NCBI GenBank assembly: GCA_905221605.1
Contig: CAJNDS010002609.1
Location: 197,501 to 259,500 of the forward strand
DNA from: Symbiodinium natans
Taxonomy: Eukaryota > Sar > Dinophyceae > Suessiales > Symbiodiniaceae
Direction: 5' to 3'
Length of the DNA stretch: 62,000 nucleotides
Shown piece after piece: positions 11,701 through 22,290 of the stretch; position 1 is the stretch's first letter, and each line of letters opens with the position of its first letter. Both the position numbers and the translations under genes were made by a program. The notes beneath the pieces were generated by a model. It made no database searches and was not told where the DNA came from. It was given only the letters and a program-made list of their open reading frames with translations.

Positions 11701-12340
11701 CAGAATTTAACTCCAGTTCCGGGCGCCTTTCTCGCATCCGTTTTGCGCGTGCCAAGCTTGAGCAGAGGGCCAAAGGCTCTGAGTTCTGGTCGCTTTCCCA
11801 GCTGCCATTGTGCAGCTAGTAGATCCATCGAATCGACCCATGCATGTCCAATGTAGGCTTTGTTCATCTCCGTAATTCTCTGTGTGTGCCTCTCTCCATC
11901 TCTTTGATTCTCGTGTGCTATGCTCTCCATCTCTCGTGTCTTTGCCGCCTTTGCCGCTTGCAGCGGCCTTTGCCAAGCTCGTTTTGCATAGCGCTTAAAG
12001 TGCTTTGCAACCTTTAGCCTCTAATTAGGTCACCTGCTTCTTGTCTCTGATCGGCCAGCCCCAACATTCGAAACATTCAGACAAATCTCAGGTATAGGCA
12101 GGATCAGCGATGTCATCGCCGTCAACCGAGACATACCGAATCGTGGTAGCCAGACTACCGCGGGGTGACAGGTGATGAAGGTGGAGCTGGAAATTCAGGT
12201 TCCCATTATTTCCACATGCCATCACTGAAAAGAAGAAGGACACTGTGTCCTTGGCCAGCAAGAAAAAGACGGTGCTTCCTCAAGCCAAATGCAAATGCCT
12301 GCATATTTGCTTCAGAACCTGCACTGCTTGTTTGTGTACC
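11701..12340 (+). other. No gene recognised; possible small exon near the end
   Basis: The region holds short pyrimidine-rich repeats (TCTCTC, CTTTGCCGC) and no domain. A Lys-rich frame at about 12218-12280 (KKKDTVSLASKKKTVLPQ) could be an exon of the neighbouring antiporter. The evidence is only its composition. Confidence 0.2.
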
Positions 12341-12343
12341 CGA

Positions 12344-15300
12344 GGCCCATCATCGGGTTTCTCCTGATTGGCTTGATCCTGGGGCCTGCTGGGGCAGATG
12401 TGATCCGTCACGTTGTGGGGATCCAAGCTTTGCGCTCTCCTGCAGCGTTCAAAGAGGCCATCTTACATCGTCTCAGAGCTTGGCTGTTGACTAAGTGACT
12501 ATCCTCAGGATGTGAGCCATCGCATTGCCGATTTTGGCATCATCTTCTTCCTATTTGAGCCAGCCATCCAATTCAAGTTCTGGACCCTTCAAAGCACGGA
12601 GTGAAGAACCATGACATGGCAGGACTGGCTTGGAGCTGTCTGTCAAGAAGGTCGTCTCCATGCGAGGGGATGCCGCGGCCCCTGCTCAGACAGGGACAAA
12701 AGATGAACCCACAAGGCGTCTGCTTGGAGGTGTTTGGCCTTGGCATGGCCCAGTTCATGATCACCAGTGGCGTGCTCTCCCTGCTTGCGCCGGGCTGCCT
12801 GCACGAGAAAGTCCTCTGCAAAACTTTGTGTATCGGCGCCTGTTTTTTGGGGGCTTGGTTGCTAAGGCCACTTGTGTCTTCTCATTTGTCGACGGGTGCC
12901 TCCTTGCTGATGGGGGGTGGCCTTGCGCTCTCATCATCAGCGCAGCTCCCAGCTGGCAGCTTGAAGGCTGTGTTTCCAGCCTGACAAAGGAGCCTCCGAA
13001 GCTGTCCAAGCCAGAACATGTGGTTTGCTGTAGTCTGGCCCCAACTGTGCAGAAGGCTTGCGGCACTGTGCTTATAAGTGGAGGTTCTGCAATGAAACCC
13101 AGAAAGCAAACTCACATCTAGTGTGGCTCCAAACTTGTAAGGCATTTGCTCTCCAGCTGTTGCGTGATAAGCGCCAACTCGGCACTCGCTTTGGACGGGC
13201 GCCGGGGTCTCGGATGGTGCTCTTTGCATCTCCACCAGCAGAGCTCTCACATGCACAGAAGTACTTAGGCTTGTAACAATACTGCAATATCTGAGGTCTC
13301 TTGGAGTGCTGTTGTTTCAGGACCTGGCAGTGTCAGGCTGAGTTGTTTGCCCAAAGAGTGCGGTAGACGCGGTGCTTTGCAAGCTGGCTTGCTCCAGCCG
13401 TTGAGGTCGTGCCACTGCTGGTGCTTGCGCCATTGCTGGGCGACCCTGGTGGAGCTGCACTGCCGGTGCGCAGCAGCCCCGCATAATCACCGCCGAAGAT
13501 CGCCGAAGGCTTGCTGGCACATTTGCTGCATGTGGCGACCTTTGTGTTGCAGGTGGCTATTGCTGAGTCTTTCGGCAAGGCCTGAGAAGACGCTGATGTG
13601 CGGCACGTCTCGATTCATTGCAAAGTCACTTGTCGTTGGCTCCTTGAAAGCTCAGGCGGTGCTGGCTCTCGGCATCGTCGTAGCTACTGGCCAGTAGCCC
13701 GCCCAGAGATTCACTTTTGAAGGTGCTGAAGAATTGGGAGCACAGCAAGAAGAAGCACACAGTCGCCCCTTGTGCCTGCGACAAGGGACCCCAAATATCT
13801 TCTGGCAAGAATCGACGTGGCTGTCTCGACCTTGTGTGCCTATGATGGTGAGTTAGTGTTCGATATTGTCCGGTGTTTCGCTTTAGTCACCGGCGTTTAG
13901 GGGCAACGGTCTCTGGGCCTTTGGGCTGAATGGCATTTGTCGTTGCGTGCATGTCGTAGGCTATGATGCCGAGTGTTTGGCGCTTGCCTTCAGAATTCTG
14001 AAACGAGCCGTGGCAAAGTCTTGCCAGAAGTGCTCTCGCTGTGTCGTCTGGCGCCCTGGCCCCTCGCGCTGTCGCTCACCGTGCGCATTCTGCGAGTGAC
14101 GGCCCTTTCGGTGTTTCATGGCTCTGCGATACTCTCGTTGTAGCACGGCGTGTCTTCAACGACCTGGTCAAATTTCTCATTAGCGTTGCGCGCTTTTCGC
14201 CGATTTACAAATCGGAACTTCCGACAACCCTCCAACAGTCCTGCAGGAAATGAGGAACTCTTCGAAACTTCCCACAAGTTCCCCAGACCGCTGTGTTCGA
14301 AATCACGTTCCTGCATCGGTCCTTCGTGCTGCTTTTGAACAAAAAGCTGCCGTCGCTTTGGGGCGTTGGATCGCGACACATTGCGTTCTGAAGTGCTTTT
14401 GGGAAAGTTTGATGGCCTTTGCTGGACTTTTCTGGTGCGCTGCTTGAAGTGATTTTTGAGTGCTCTCGGGAAATACGCTTCGTGCTCCTACTTGTGTCCC
14501 TGGAGAAACCGAAGCCGTCCGGCCCTGGACCACATGTGGTGCTGGAATGTTTCTCGACTTTCTGAGTGCGAAAGCTTGCACTTCGATGTTTGCATTTTCA
14601 CTTTCGATGGCCAAGGACCCTAGCATGAAGGAAACTTGACGGAACCGTGGACCGAGCGGAAGGAACAGAGAGACAGGGAGAGAGAAGCGTGGAGAAGAAG
14701 AAGAAGAAGAAGAAGAAGAAGAAGAAGAAGAAAGAAGAAGAAGAAGAAGAAGAAGAAGAAGAAGAAGAAGAAGAAGAAGAAGAAGAAGAAGAAGAAGAAG
14801 AAGAAGAAGACAAACAATAATACAAATAATAGTAAGAAGAAGAATAATTAGGAAGAAGAAGAAGAATAAGCAGAAGAGGTGCTCAGTGCTTTATGTCAAG
14901 CATTTGTAAACGCATGTCATGTGCGGGGGTTCTACCTCGAAGCCCTGAATATAATACAGAAAGGAAAGAAAGAAAAGAAGGAAGAGAGAACAAAAAGAGA
15001 GGAACATCTGTGCAAGCATCTCACCCGTAGGTGCGTGCGGGAGGGGTGCATGCCCTGTCCTTTGTGCTGTAAGGTCAGGCGGTCATGTTCGGCAGTTGAG
15101 AGAAGGCGTACATGGCAAGCATTGGGAGTCACATGCTGTCATGCAATTACATCAACTACTTAGTTACTTATTTCTTGTGGTGGGGGGTTGTCGGGGAACC
15201 CTCTCCTGCCGGAGGGGTCCGACGGTTCCAATCTTAACTCCGTAAAAGTTCCCGCCCGAGGTGATGCCTCTGCCCAAGCGGCCTCAGGTACCCTAAGCTT

Positions 15301-15875
15301 TCCATTCGCCCTGGCTTGACTCGGACATTGATGACACCTTGCGCATTTCGCAAAGCACAGGGGCTGCGAGGGGCGAGCGAGGAGGAGGGGAGAGGGAGGG
15401 AGAACAAGAAAAAGACGACTGGAAGCCTCCCAGGCCCTCACAGAAGAAGACAACAGGAAGCGAGCGAGAGCGAGCGAGTATGCATACTTGTGCCGCTTGT
15501 GCCGCTTTTGCGACTCGCCCAAGTTTCTTTCTCCGGCCGTTGCTGTCGTTTGTGAAGCGATCGGACTCCTCAGAGGCCGCAGGGCATGGAAGAGCGAGAG
15601 CGTTTGCTTCTGGTTTGCTTGGGAAGTGGTAGCGATTGTCAGCTTGGCGGAGGCCTTCCTGGCGGTCACACTGGGGACGGTGTTGCTTTCATCCAGTCTC
15701 ACACAGGCAGCAATATGCAACAAGATGCCATGAGCATGAAACTGTTTTTTTTTTTGGTGCGTTTGCCGGAAGTGGACTGGCTGTCGCCAGCCAGGCGTTT
15801 GGACTCTCTGAGACGCTTGGCGCTTTTGTCGGGGGCGTGCTCGTCGCAGAGACCGACTACAAGCACCAGATCGAG
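12344..15875 (+). CDS. KEA: K+ efflux antiporter (KEA/CPA2), N-terminal membrane half, multi-exon
   Basis: KEA/KefB proteins exchange K+ for H+ across organelle or plasma membranes. Exons in order: about 12344 (RPIIGFLLIGLILGPAGADV), 12509 (VSHRIADFGIIFFLFEPAI), about 12717-12939 (VFGLGMAQFMIT ... GGGLALSSS), 13142-13206 (FALQLLRDKRQLGTRFGRAP), 13296-13329 (SLGVLLFQDLAV), from 13406 (VVPLLVLAPLLGDPGGAALP), about 13630 (SLVVGSLKAQAVLALGIVV), about 15622-15706 (AEAFLAVTLGTVLLSSSLTQ), and 15795-15875 (AFGLSETLGAFVGGVLVAET). Joined, 13142-13406 reads FGRAPGSLGVLLFQDLAVVP without a frame break, the classic Kef motif. Introns resolved: 12940-13141 (GC-AG), 13207-13295 (GT-AG), 13330-13405 (GT-AG), 15707-15794 (GC-AG). 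The N-terminus is not defined. The domain continues 5.2 kb downstream. Confidence 0.88.
13700..15600 (+). other. Long antiporter intron with purine repeats
   Basis: The stretch lies between KEA exons ending near 13,695 and starting near 15,622. No protein domain is seen. It holds the GAA array (14,691-14,870) and purine-rich runs (14,955-15,005; 15,380-15,480). Short frames such as 14,150-14,340 have no family features. Confidence 0.5.
14691..14870. repeat. GAA trinucleotide repeat
   Basis: A GAA array of about 120 bp with one interruption, then a decayed AAT/GAA tail, sits inside a KEA intron. The Lys/Arg, Ser and Phe frames reading through it are artefacts. Confidence 0.95.
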
Positions 15876-16099
15876 GCCATCTAGCATTGCCTCAAGAGTG
15901 CTTGCTGTCTGCTGTACGCGAGACAACAAAGAGCCCCTGCTGAGCTCACCTTGCATTCAGTGCAGCATGTGGGCTCCAGTAGCAGTAGCATGGCCGGCGG
16001 AGCACCGAAGGACAGGCTCTATGAAGCTTGCCAGAAGAGATGAGCACAGATTAAATGCGTCAGACAGTGTGTGCCCAATGAATGAGAGCTCAGGAAGTT

Positions 16100-17965
16100 C
16101 TGGCACAGCATCGCTATCTAGACTCAGGGCATCATGCGCTGAACGAGTATGTCCAGAGCTGCATTACGGAACACGGCGATTTTTTTCAGAGGTTCAGGGA
16201 TGTGTGGTGCCGCACAATCATAGTGATGTGTGTGTGTGTGCGTGTATATGTCAGTCTGTCTGTGTGTAGGGCTTTCCGAAACTTCGGTGGGTCCCGCCTG
16301 CAGAAGGTTTTGAGCTCTTCTGATTTGCGGGTCTTTCTTGATGCACTGAGGTGAGACAGATTCGGGAAGCAAACGATGACCCCTCGGCCGGAGATCCCAA
16401 TGACTTGCTGGATCGCTTGGAGCAGGACCTTTGACAAGATGCAATTGTTGCAGGGCCACTGTATCTTCTCAAGGAGGTGAAGGCTGAGGAGGAGACGTTG
16501 GCTCGGGCATTCAACCTTTTCGACAGCAAAAGGAAAGGCGAGCTGGAGCTGCTGGCCTGCATCGTAAGACATCGCGGGCATAGTGTTTCTATGAGTGATC
16601 AGTGTTCCCATGCATGCGAAGCCAAGCTGTGTAGCGCGTCACTTGCGAACAGAAAAGTCGGATCAGAAACGTGTTCCATGTCCCTTCAAGGCGGGGGCAA
16701 GAACTCACCCCTGCGTTTTTGAAATTTTGGAAACCGAGGAAGGGCGACCTGAAGAGCATGAACCGCTCCTTTGGCGGCAAATAGATGGATTTCTGGCGCG
16801 GGTCTTGGCCTCAACTGCTCGTCGACACGAGGATCTCCGCGGGATGTCTTTCATGACTGACTTGGAAGCACTTGCGAGAACTTAGTGGCACTCTCCATAG
16901 CAGCCTCTTCGATCACGTCCCTCTTTAGCCTGCGGGTGGGCTCCGCCTATTTTCTTTTCATTTGGTCGTCAATGTCTTCAATCTAGCGGGGCTACATAAT
17001 CCTCCACAATGCTTCATACTAGCAGTCGCTTCTCCTTACGGCTTCGCAGCTCCCCCGACCAGTCGGGCGTCCTCTATTCTCGAGCTGTGCTACAGTGAAG
17101 TCCGACTTGATGCAGGCTCTCGCCTTCGCTTTATGTGTTGGCTCCGCCACAAACCGAAGAGTTTCAGGTCACCGAGCACTCATAGCCCGCAGTATGCAAA
17201 GAAAGTCACGAGGCGACGAGGCCATTGGATAAAATCAAGTTTTTTGGTCTGCTTCTTCATCCCCTCATCCAGAGCTTAAGCCTGCAGCAAGAGCTGTCCA
17301 GTGGTCCTTGCAAAATCTTTGGCAACTTCAATTCTGACACGGGCCTGCAGAGACAGCTCAGCAGAGGAGACGGTTTTGGGGACGGTGCACCCAGATAGTT
17401 AGACACTATGACAACCTCAACATCTTCTGTCAGATCTGTGTTTGCTGACTTAGTGAGGCTACCTCGGGTTCCCTTCAGACGATGCCGACATCCAGCGGCT
17501 TCTGAAGATGATTGACACGGACACCGTGGGACGGAATAGTCAGAACATTGCTTCAACGCTTCGGTAGATACATGTGGTTGGTCCCCTGAAAGGGCTTGCA
17601 CCTGCAAGATCCAGCAAGTGCCCACGCTTAGTCGTGAGAGATCGCAGGACGGAAGCGGAAAGATTTCCTTCACTGAGTTTCAGGAATATGTACCTCAGCT
17701 GAAGCCAAAAAGCCTGCCCGGAGAAGAAGATGCCGCCGGCGTATGCGAGATGGGATTAGGGACTTGTTTCGTACGTATGTGTTCGTCTCGTTTGCTCACC
17801 TGCTCAGGTTGTATTCTTGAGGAGACTTTCTAGGCATACTTGAAATTTCTTAAGATCCTGCTGGAATTCCCAGGTAGGCAAGATGGGCGGAAGTGGGAAA
17901 CTGTTCGAGGAGCGGCAGAAGCGTATCAAGCAGAAGTGGCTCGGAGAAGTTGGCGGCGTTTCTTT
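16100..17965 (+). CDS. EF-hand calcium-binding protein, multi-exon
   Basis: EF-hand proteins bind Ca2+ in 12-residue loops. Seen: about 16120-16203 (GHHALNEYVQSCITEHGDFF), about 16285-16350 (LQKVLSSSDLRVFLDALR), about 16358-16423 (REANDDPSAGDPNDLLDRLE), 16437-16545 (EEETLARAFNLFDSKRKGEL, a loop beginning DSKRKG), about 16742-16882 (LLWRQIDGFLARVLASTARR), about 17478-17550 (DIQRLLKMIDTDTVGR, a second loop start), and 17647-17720, entered at CAG|G (DGSGKISFTEFQEYV, a canonical third loop). A basic segment follows at 17876-17960 (GSGKLFEERQKRIKQKWLGE). The pieces alternate in phase as spliced exons do. The second loop is divergent after VGR. The whole lies inside the KEA intron. Exon order and membership of the non-EF pieces are inferred. 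Confidence 0.6.
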
Positions 17966-18072
17966 ACGTTTATTGAAAATTGGCCGTCATCGAACGTAAG
18001 CAGAGTGAAGTATCGGCTAGTGCAGAACTAGCATGTCCAGGCATCCGCTTTGCGTGTCAGTATAGCCGACTA

Positions 18073-18500
18073 GGCTGGGCTATGACCTCCGTGAGAGTGC
18101 AGACACGGAAGCCATTTCCGCCCAGTTGACTTCGGCAGGCGTGGCTCCATCGGATGGTTGGCTGCCGTGGTGTGAGAAGATTGTGAATCAATGAAGATTT
18201 TCCTTTGAACCTTCGCAGGCATTGACAGAGAAGCTCAAGCTTACTGGAAGATGGTAGTGCCACTTAGCTGCGATGCTCAGAACAGCTTGACTTCGCGTCG
18301 CTTACATTTGCTTGAAGGCAGCCATCTGAGTTCCAGGAGGCTTGTCGGAGCTTTCGAACAAGCGCCTTCTGCCTGATAAGCGCTTGCTTTTGGCAGGCCG
18401 CAAGAATGCAGCAATGTCAGCAAAAAGCCGTCAAACACATCCGTGCTCTTGCAAAAAAGCCCCTTGACTTACCTGGCAAAAAAACTGTATGTGGAAAGCT
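18073..18500 (+). CDS. Candidate exons continuing the nested gene, function unknown
   Basis: Three protein-like pieces: about 18073-18185 (LGYDLRESADTEAISAQLTS, ending near WCEKI), 18220-18255 (ALTEKLKLTGRW then stop) and about 18405-18485 (QKAVKHIRALAKKPLDLPGK). No domain is recognised. They sit between the EF-hand exons and the GAF-like exon on the same strand and may belong to that gene. Confidence 0.35.
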
Positions 18501-18759
18501 CTCGACATGTTGAGTGGCTTTGCAAGCTTATCGTTGCGTAGGGTTTTCGTGCCGGCTTGGCCGCAGGAATCACCAAGAGGCTCTGCCAGAGCTTCAAAAG
18601 CGGGTCGCCAGTTTCCGGATTGCATTAGGCAGTTTGGGTCCACCAAGTGGAAGACCTGGCATAGGGCTTGCCAGGTCTTCGGTTCCAGGAAGAAGATCTC
18701 TGGCTCACTTTGGCTTGGATCCGCGAGCTCGCCCCAGTGACCTGACTTGGTGTGATGCA

Positions 18760-19050
18760 GGCTTCACGGCCAAGGCACTGGGAAGAAACGTGCATTGTAC
18801 TGTCCAGCAGCCCGCTGAGTCACTTACAGACAAGCACGAGACATTGTGTTTTATGTCACAGGGCCTACGGCCCTGTGATGGTAAACCCCTCATTATCATC
18901 CCATTGCTTCCGGCGCGAGAGCATCTTTTGGGTGTGTTCGAGCTCACCATTGGGTCTGAGCGTCCGCCATGTCACCAGCTTCAGGTGATCATTCATGTAA
19001 ATCTGGACAAGATGCTGCAGTTCATGGAGAAGGTCGCTTCGGCACAGTAG
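18760..19050 (+). CDS. GAF-like terminal exon
   Basis: The + frame ending in a TAG at 19048-19050 includes KPLIIIPLLPAREHLLGVFE, which resembles the central strand-loop-strand of GAF sensor domains (a PL motif, then a GV-L/F-E-L strand). The rest is compatible but not diagnostic. A GAF domain would bind a small ligand or mediate dimerisation. The start is undefined. The frame is open back to 18514, but the upstream part looks intronic. It could be the 3' end of the EF-hand gene. Confidence 0.35.
   Translation, partial: GFTAKALGRNVHCTVQQPAESLTDKHETLCFMSQGLRPCDGKPLIIIPLLPAREHLLGVFELTIGSERPPCHQLQVIIHVNLDKMLQFMEKVASAQ
18857..18879. other. Perfect 10-bp inverted repeat
   Basis: TCACAGGGCC, a 3-base TAC loop, and GGCCCTGTGA form an uninterrupted hairpin inside the GAF-like frame. 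It may be a nucleic-acid structure or chance. The coding frame passes through it. Confidence 0.5.
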
Positions 19051-19618
19051 ATGTTAACAGACCAAGAGGCAGATCAACCTCAGCCTCCACCTTCTGCCTT
19101 CGCTGCTTTCGCTGCCGTCACTGCCTTCGCTGCCTTCGCCTCCTGCCGCTCTATCTCTCTTTCTCTCCCTCTCTCTTTTTGTCTGCTTTGCCTGAGAGGA
19201 CACTCACTATCGAAACCAGTTCGAGACCAACACATCTGGTGGTCTGTTGAAACCGGCCACGCGGGAGAAGTGGGAAAGGGACTTATTTGGTGGTTCCTAT
19301 GAGCCTTGGCCCACTCCCCATGACACTTGCACAGGATGACTTCGCATGTGAGGCGTTTCTGCCTCGTGCTGCTGGGGGGGGGGGCTGAATTAGATTCGTT
19401 AAAACGGTTGATTCTAACCTATTCTCCCCCGGCCTCCCCACAGACCTCTCAGAGAACCCCACAAAATGAGTGCCCCAGAAACCAGAAGAGAGATTTGGAT
19501 TTTTGGAACTTTTGGTGAGAGATTTCCGAAGTGTTATATAGGATAGTCTGCCGGTTCGTTTTGTTTTTGTGCTTTGGTGATTTTTGTGCTTTCCGTGTGC
19601 CGCCTTCGGATGGTATAG
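19051..19618 (+). other. Intergenic or intronic stretch, no gene
   Basis: It contains TTCGCTGCC-type imperfect repeats (about 19090-19145), a pyrimidine run, and an 11-nt G tract (about 19373-19383). No coding signal is seen. The last 60 bases are T-rich and end in TATAG, a plausible 3' splice acceptor for the next exon. Confidence 0.4.
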
Positions 19619-20638
19619 ATGCTGCACACCGAGGATGGGAGCGCTGGAAAAGACCGCCCAAAGTACGGCGTTCAGAATGTCATGAATGACCACAGGGGAG
19701 TGGTCAGATGTGCACAGTACGGTGACTCTTATCTGATACTCAAGGACGTGCGGCTGAGATGTACTTTCTCACCAGAGGATTCCGCAAACCTGAGAGCAGA
19801 CAAGCTGGCAGTATTGGATTTCTACGCCCATGTGCTGCTGCAATACGACATAGCCGAGCTTTCCGAAACCATAAAGGTGGCAACCTCCAAAGATGCAGCC
19901 CTTCTGGGCGATTCAGACAAAGTGGGCAAAATGAAGTACAAGGAAGCCCAAATCCATGGCGAGATCGATTTGCGAAAACACGTAGAGCGGTTGGTGGCTC
20001 ACACTCGGCATCGAGGAACAAGCGAAGGTTCTCGGATCCAAACAATGTGCAAGCAGAAAGGCTTCGGCTTCTCTTGGATGGACGAGGAACAAGAGCGGAT
20101 GCGGAAGGAGAAAATTGGTGAGCTGGGGGGCGCCGCGTGGCAGAAGCGATTGCAGCAGCTCCAGGAGGACGGTGGGGAGCTGGAAGTGCCAGAGGGTTAC
20201 TGCCGCGTCGGTTGTGGGCGTCAGGTGGCCCCAGGTGTCACCCGTGCTGGCCGACCATTCACCACATGCTGCCGCGGCTGCATCATGGGCTTTGGTCACG
20301 ACCTCCGCTGTGGCAACATCGATGCCTCGAAGGTGGGACCAGGCAAGTGCAAGAATGGCTGTGGCCTCAACGTGGCGCCGGGTTGCGACTCCAAGGGCAG
20401 GCCTTTGACAACCTGTTGCAAGGGCTGTGCCCTGGGAATGGCTCATGACCGCTTCTGCCAGAAGGCCGCACCTTCAGGGTCTTCACGCGGCTACAAGCCG
20501 GAGCCTGGAATGTGCAAGATCGGCTGTGGCCGAAAAGTGGCTCCTGGAACAACCCGGAGCGGAAACCCTTACGACACTTGTTGCCGTGATTGCAGCACGT
20601 CTGGCGGGGCCACCCACTCGTCGTCTTGCGCCAAGTAA
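19619..20638 (+). CDS. DUF3626-like protein with three GCGR/VAPG Cys-rich repeats
   Basis: A 339-codon uninterrupted frame. Residues about 15-180 (starting PKYGVQNVMNDHRGVV, containing DVRLRCTFSPEDSANL and AVLDFYAHVL) resemble DUF3626-type domains, which I know from bacteria and as large dinoflagellate families; function unknown. Residues 195-232, 244-281 and 299-336 are three tandem Cys-rich repeats: C-x3-GCG-x2-VAPG, then G-x-P-x2-TCC-x2-C, the first two ending G-x-x-HD-x3-C. Such spacing suggests metal binding. The third repeat has lost the HD pair. An in-frame TAG sits directly before the ATG, and the preceding TATAG looks like a splice acceptor. This may therefore be the last exon of a longer gene rather than a complete one. 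It lies within the KEA intron. Confidence 0.8.
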   Translation: MLHTEDGSAGKDRPKYGVQNVMNDHRGVVRCAQYGDSYLILKDVRLRCTFSPEDSANLRADKLAVLDFYAHVLLQYDIAELSETIKVATSKDAALLGDSDKVGKMKYKEAQIHGEIDLRKHVERLVAHTRHRGTSEGSRIQTMCKQKGFGFSWMDEEQERMRKEKIGELGGAAWQKRLQQLQEDGGELEVPEGYCRVGCGRQVAPGVTRAGRPFTTCCRGCIMGFGHDLRCGNIDASKVGPGKCKNGCGLNVAPGCDSKGRPLTTCCKGCALGMAHDRFCQKAAPSGSSRGYKPEPGMCKIGCGRKVAPGTTRSGNPYDTCCRDCSTSGGATHSSSCAK

Positions 20639-21076
20639 TCTCGACTTCATGATGGTCCTTAAAGGTGGTTGTAGGAACGCAAAGGAAGGTTTTTGAAAGG
20701 GGCTGCTCTGATGAGTTATTTGGGACTGTGGTGTGCGCCTTGGAGTTTTCAAGACAGAGTGTGGGGGAGGGATCAGACTCTTGATGTGCTCATTTCGTAC
20801 GGCAGGTTATCCACATGCAGTCGAGATCAGTGAGTAACATGCTCGCATCTCTGAAATGTTTGCCGTTGCCCGAGGGCTGGAGGGTTTTGCAGTTGGTGCA
20901 ACCTGAAACCAGCTCAGCATCGGCCGGCACAGGGTGCCAGTGAACATAGCACAGATTGCTCGGCGGCGAACTGCATTCGTGCAAAAAATCGACTGGTTCA
21001 GCCTGCCTTCTAATAATATAAACCAGAGCAGCTGGCCTCGTGAAAATGCTGTCAAGATCTGTCAAGTTGTCATGAG

Positions 21077-21975
21077 GCGGACATTGCGCCGTTTCGTGGC
21101 ATGCTGCTGGGCCTCTTCTTCGTGCGAGCCACGGGATGCTGTGGTCTTGCGATGCTGGAGGAAGAAGATATCTACCGAGGTCACTGTGGGCTTCTCTTTC
21201 GACCTTTCTGTGTTGGCACGCGCCCCAACAGACTTCACTACAACTGCCGCCTCTTTCAGCTGAACCTCTCCTGAGACACATCACTGGCTCACCGTGCTGC
21301 CGCTGCTGCTCGGGATCCTCTTTCTGAAGGTTCGGTTGAGAAATGACTGCGGTACCAGCAGCATGGCTTCTAGCGTAGCTCGCGCAATGCATAGCAAGGC
21401 CAGAGAGCATGAAAGTGAGACACAGTGAGAGTCTTGGAGGCTTTGGTGGTCGTGCTGCTGGGTCTCTGGCATGGCCTGTCCCATGCCTCTTCCCTCCAGG
21501 CCATGGAATTATTCCTGTTGGAGCGTTGGCATGACTTGGCATGACTTGACAGAGGCTTCTGCACTCTTGGCTCCTGGTGGGGAGTTTGCCTTGGTGCTCT
21601 TTCGCCTTACTGAGCACGCCACATCCCCGACCTGAATTCAGTGACTTCATTGGCTTGAAGGGGTGTTGTTGTGGATGTTTGTGCCACTTTGTGCCTCTCT
21701 CCTAGGTGGGCATTATGCCATCTAACTGTGCGTCTGGGCAGCAACAAGGGCTCGATACAGTGCCTCCTGCATACCAGCAGTCCACTGAACAATCCCTGCG
21801 AAGCCAGGCAACGATCCTTGTCGAGTGCTGAGTCTGTCACACAAGCACCAACATGTCTCAGCATATGTCCGAGCATTGTGCCTTGCGCAGCCAGCAGGTG
21901 ACGACCTCCGTGATCTCGATGGCGTTGACACCTCTGCTGGCTGCTGGAGCAGACGGAGTGGCACGAAGGTGTGAA
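21077..21975 (+). CDS. KEA: K+ efflux antiporter, C-terminal membrane half
   Basis: This continues the domain interrupted at 15875. Exons: 21077-21121 (ADIAPFRGMLLGLFF); a 58-nt GT-AG intron; from 21180 (VTVGFSFDLSVLARAPTD, the family FFVTVG strand); about 21285-21325 (VLPLLLGILFLKV); about 21562-21600 (ALLAPGGEFALVLFRLTE, the conserved GGEFAF element); and about 21900-21965 (VTTSVISMALTPLLAAGADG). These are successive conserved transmembrane motifs of the CPA2 fold in the correct order, so the transporter domain is essentially complete when both halves are joined. The minus-strand 286-codon frame across this region is a shadow. Confidence 0.85.
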
Positions 21976-22084
21976 TGACAGTTGATGTGAACTAATCTGG
22001 GCTGGAGAGCCTGAGCTTGAACAGGCTCCGGCAAAGTAGAGGCATGCGGAATCTGGCGGGGCACTGCCCTGAGAAGCAAGTTCG

Positions 22085-22290
22085 TTGCCAACCCCGAGTT
22101 GCAGTCAACTTCCGAAGGGGCCCTTCTGTGCAATGACGGCTGACCCAGGCAAGATCAGCGAGCTACTGCCGATGTTCAGGAGATCACGAAGGGTGGAAAT
22201 GGCTTTGTTGCTATATGTGGCGGGGGCCTTGCTTTATCTCTTCTTAATTGGCTTAGATGCAAAACATAGCTGGGAGGATGTTGTTAGAGG
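22085..22290 (+). CDS. Possible linker exon with a membrane helix
   Basis: Two open pieces: about 22075-22135 (KFVANPELQSTSEGALLC), which could be the linker after the last KEA helix, and a frame from 22133 to the element boundary that includes MALLLYVAGALLYLFLIGLD, a 20-residue hydrophobic helix, then HSWEDVVRG. If the element at 22.3-22.9 kb is spliced out, this frame runs straight into the TrkA-N exon. It may equally be intron sequence that happens to be open. Confidence 0.3.

Larger units (their letters stand above)
15876..21076 (+). other. 5.2-kb GC-AG intron of KEA containing other genes
   Basis: The exon ending at 15875 (YKHQIE) is followed by GCCATC and an in-frame TAG. The exon starting at 21077 (ADIAPFRGMLLGLFF) follows CATGAG. 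Joining GAG to GCG keeps phase and reconstitutes the invariant family segment between two transporter helices. Both junctions share GAGGC, as do the other GC introns here. The intron carries the EF-hand exons (16.1-17.9 kb), the GAF-like exon (18.8-19.05 kb) and the DUF3626-like gene (19.6-20.6 kb), all on the same strand. Alternatives are a misassembly, or separate copies of the antiporter, each incomplete. Confidence 0.65.

Noticed and set aside
20790-21650. 286-codon minus-strand frame
   Set aside because: It lies antisense to KEA exons whose + translation matches the family in order. No domain is seen on the minus strand.
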